NCBI GenBank assembly: GCA_903930665.1 | Contig: CAIYZI010000182.1 | Location: 1-5,604 of the forward strand | Length of the DNA stretch: 5,604 nt | Reading direction: 5' to 3' | Source: an uncultured beta proteobacterium | Lineage (GTDB): Bacteria; Pseudomonadota; Gammaproteobacteria; Burkholderiales; Burkholderiaceae | Part shown: in pieces, positions 5,488 to 5,604 of the stretch | Numbering within the stretch: the first letter of the stretch is position 1 | How the letters are laid out: the number at the start of each line of letters is the position of its first letter | The notes under the pieces: model-generated | Database searches by the model: none | What the model was told of the DNA's origin: nothing | The model's input: only the letters and a program-made list of their open reading frames with translations | Made by a program: the position numbers and the translations under genes

Positions 5488-5604
5488 GGCGGATTCAAAC
5501 ACGAAGTGCAACACGGTTTAAAGATTGCATAAAGACTTCACTTGGTGTTTTAAATCCTAATCGTTTTCTAGGTCGGTTATTTAATTGATTTTGAATCATT
5601 CTAA
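5488..5604 (-). mobile_element. End of an IS30-family insertion sequence, continuing past the window
   Basis: The transposase fragment and its position give the family. The outer end is probably near 5488, where GGCGGATTCAAAC begins. Read on the minus strand, 5513-5488 aligns with the terminal inverted repeat of IS30 as I remember it: both share TGTTGC, a spacer, and TTGAATC. The transposase stop codon lies inside this repeat. The other end, the inverted-repeat partner and the short target duplication lie outside the window, so the exact boundary is not fixed. Confidence 0.7.
5495..5604 (-). CDS. IS30-family transposase, C-terminal fragment cut by the window edge
   Basis: The minus strand reads 35 codons into a TGA stop at 5497-5495. 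It contains NNRPRKRLGFKTPSEVF followed by a short tail ending in NRVALRV. The NxRPRKxLGFxTP.EVF signature is the typical C-terminus of the DDE transposase of IS30-family elements, where it closes the catalytic domain. The catalytic residues and the N-terminal helix-turn-helix lie beyond the window, so whether the copy is intact cannot be judged. It converges on the RDD operon, whose terminator lies between them. Confidence 0.85.
   Translation of the reverse strand, partial: RMIQNQLNNRPRKRLGFKTPSEVFMQSLNRVALRV

Overview
The window looks like a mobile or defence-rich stretch of a gammaproteobacterial chromosome. It is AT-rich, and its tRNA resembles gammaproteobacterial tRNA-Ile(CAU). Host assignment (Moraxellaceae/Acinetobacter-like, Legionella-like or similar) is only inference from base composition and gene families. 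No taxonomic marker other than the tRNA is present.

Layout. Positions 1-147 are non-coding and carry four copies of a 10-bp motif (ACTACACACC, two per strand) plus a 9-bp inverted repeat that abuts the tRNA. Positions 148-479 are a tRNA gene with anticodon CAU, split after the anticodon by a 255-nt self-splicing type group I intron (185-439). The intron is clearly of the Azoarcus tRNA-Ile(CAU) subgroup IC3 type: P1-P9, a tetraloop receptor, the G-binding helix and a terminal G can all be drawn. A rho-independent terminator follows (486-520).

Positions 594-2868 hold the main object: a 481-residue reverse transcriptase with an intact YVDD active site, a 187-bp intergenic stretch that folds into a closed multi-hairpin RNA (about 2058-2221), and a 213-residue SLATT-family membrane protein. 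RT plus structured RNA plus SLATT matches the organisation of a defence-associated reverse transcriptase (DRT) system. From memory it is closest to the UG17/DRT10-type RT-SLATT pairing, which cannot be confirmed here. The likely logic is that the RT copies the adjacent RNA into DNA and, on phage infection, the SLATT protein acts at the membrane to stop growth. The ribosome-binding site of the SLATT gene lies inside the closing stem of the RNA, which may hold the effector in check.

Downstream on the same strand are a GTG-started helical protein resembling DUF6988/DUF5677 proteins (2958-3584) and a two-gene membrane operon. That operon consists of an RDD-domain protein with an extra C-terminal domain (3672-4700) and a 235-residue membrane-anchored protein of unknown function (4712-5419), ending in a terminator that overlaps the last stop codon. 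The window closes with the end of an IS30-family insertion sequence on the minus strand (about 5488 to past 5604). No integrase and no second copy of the tRNA 3' end are visible, so the island boundaries are not defined here.
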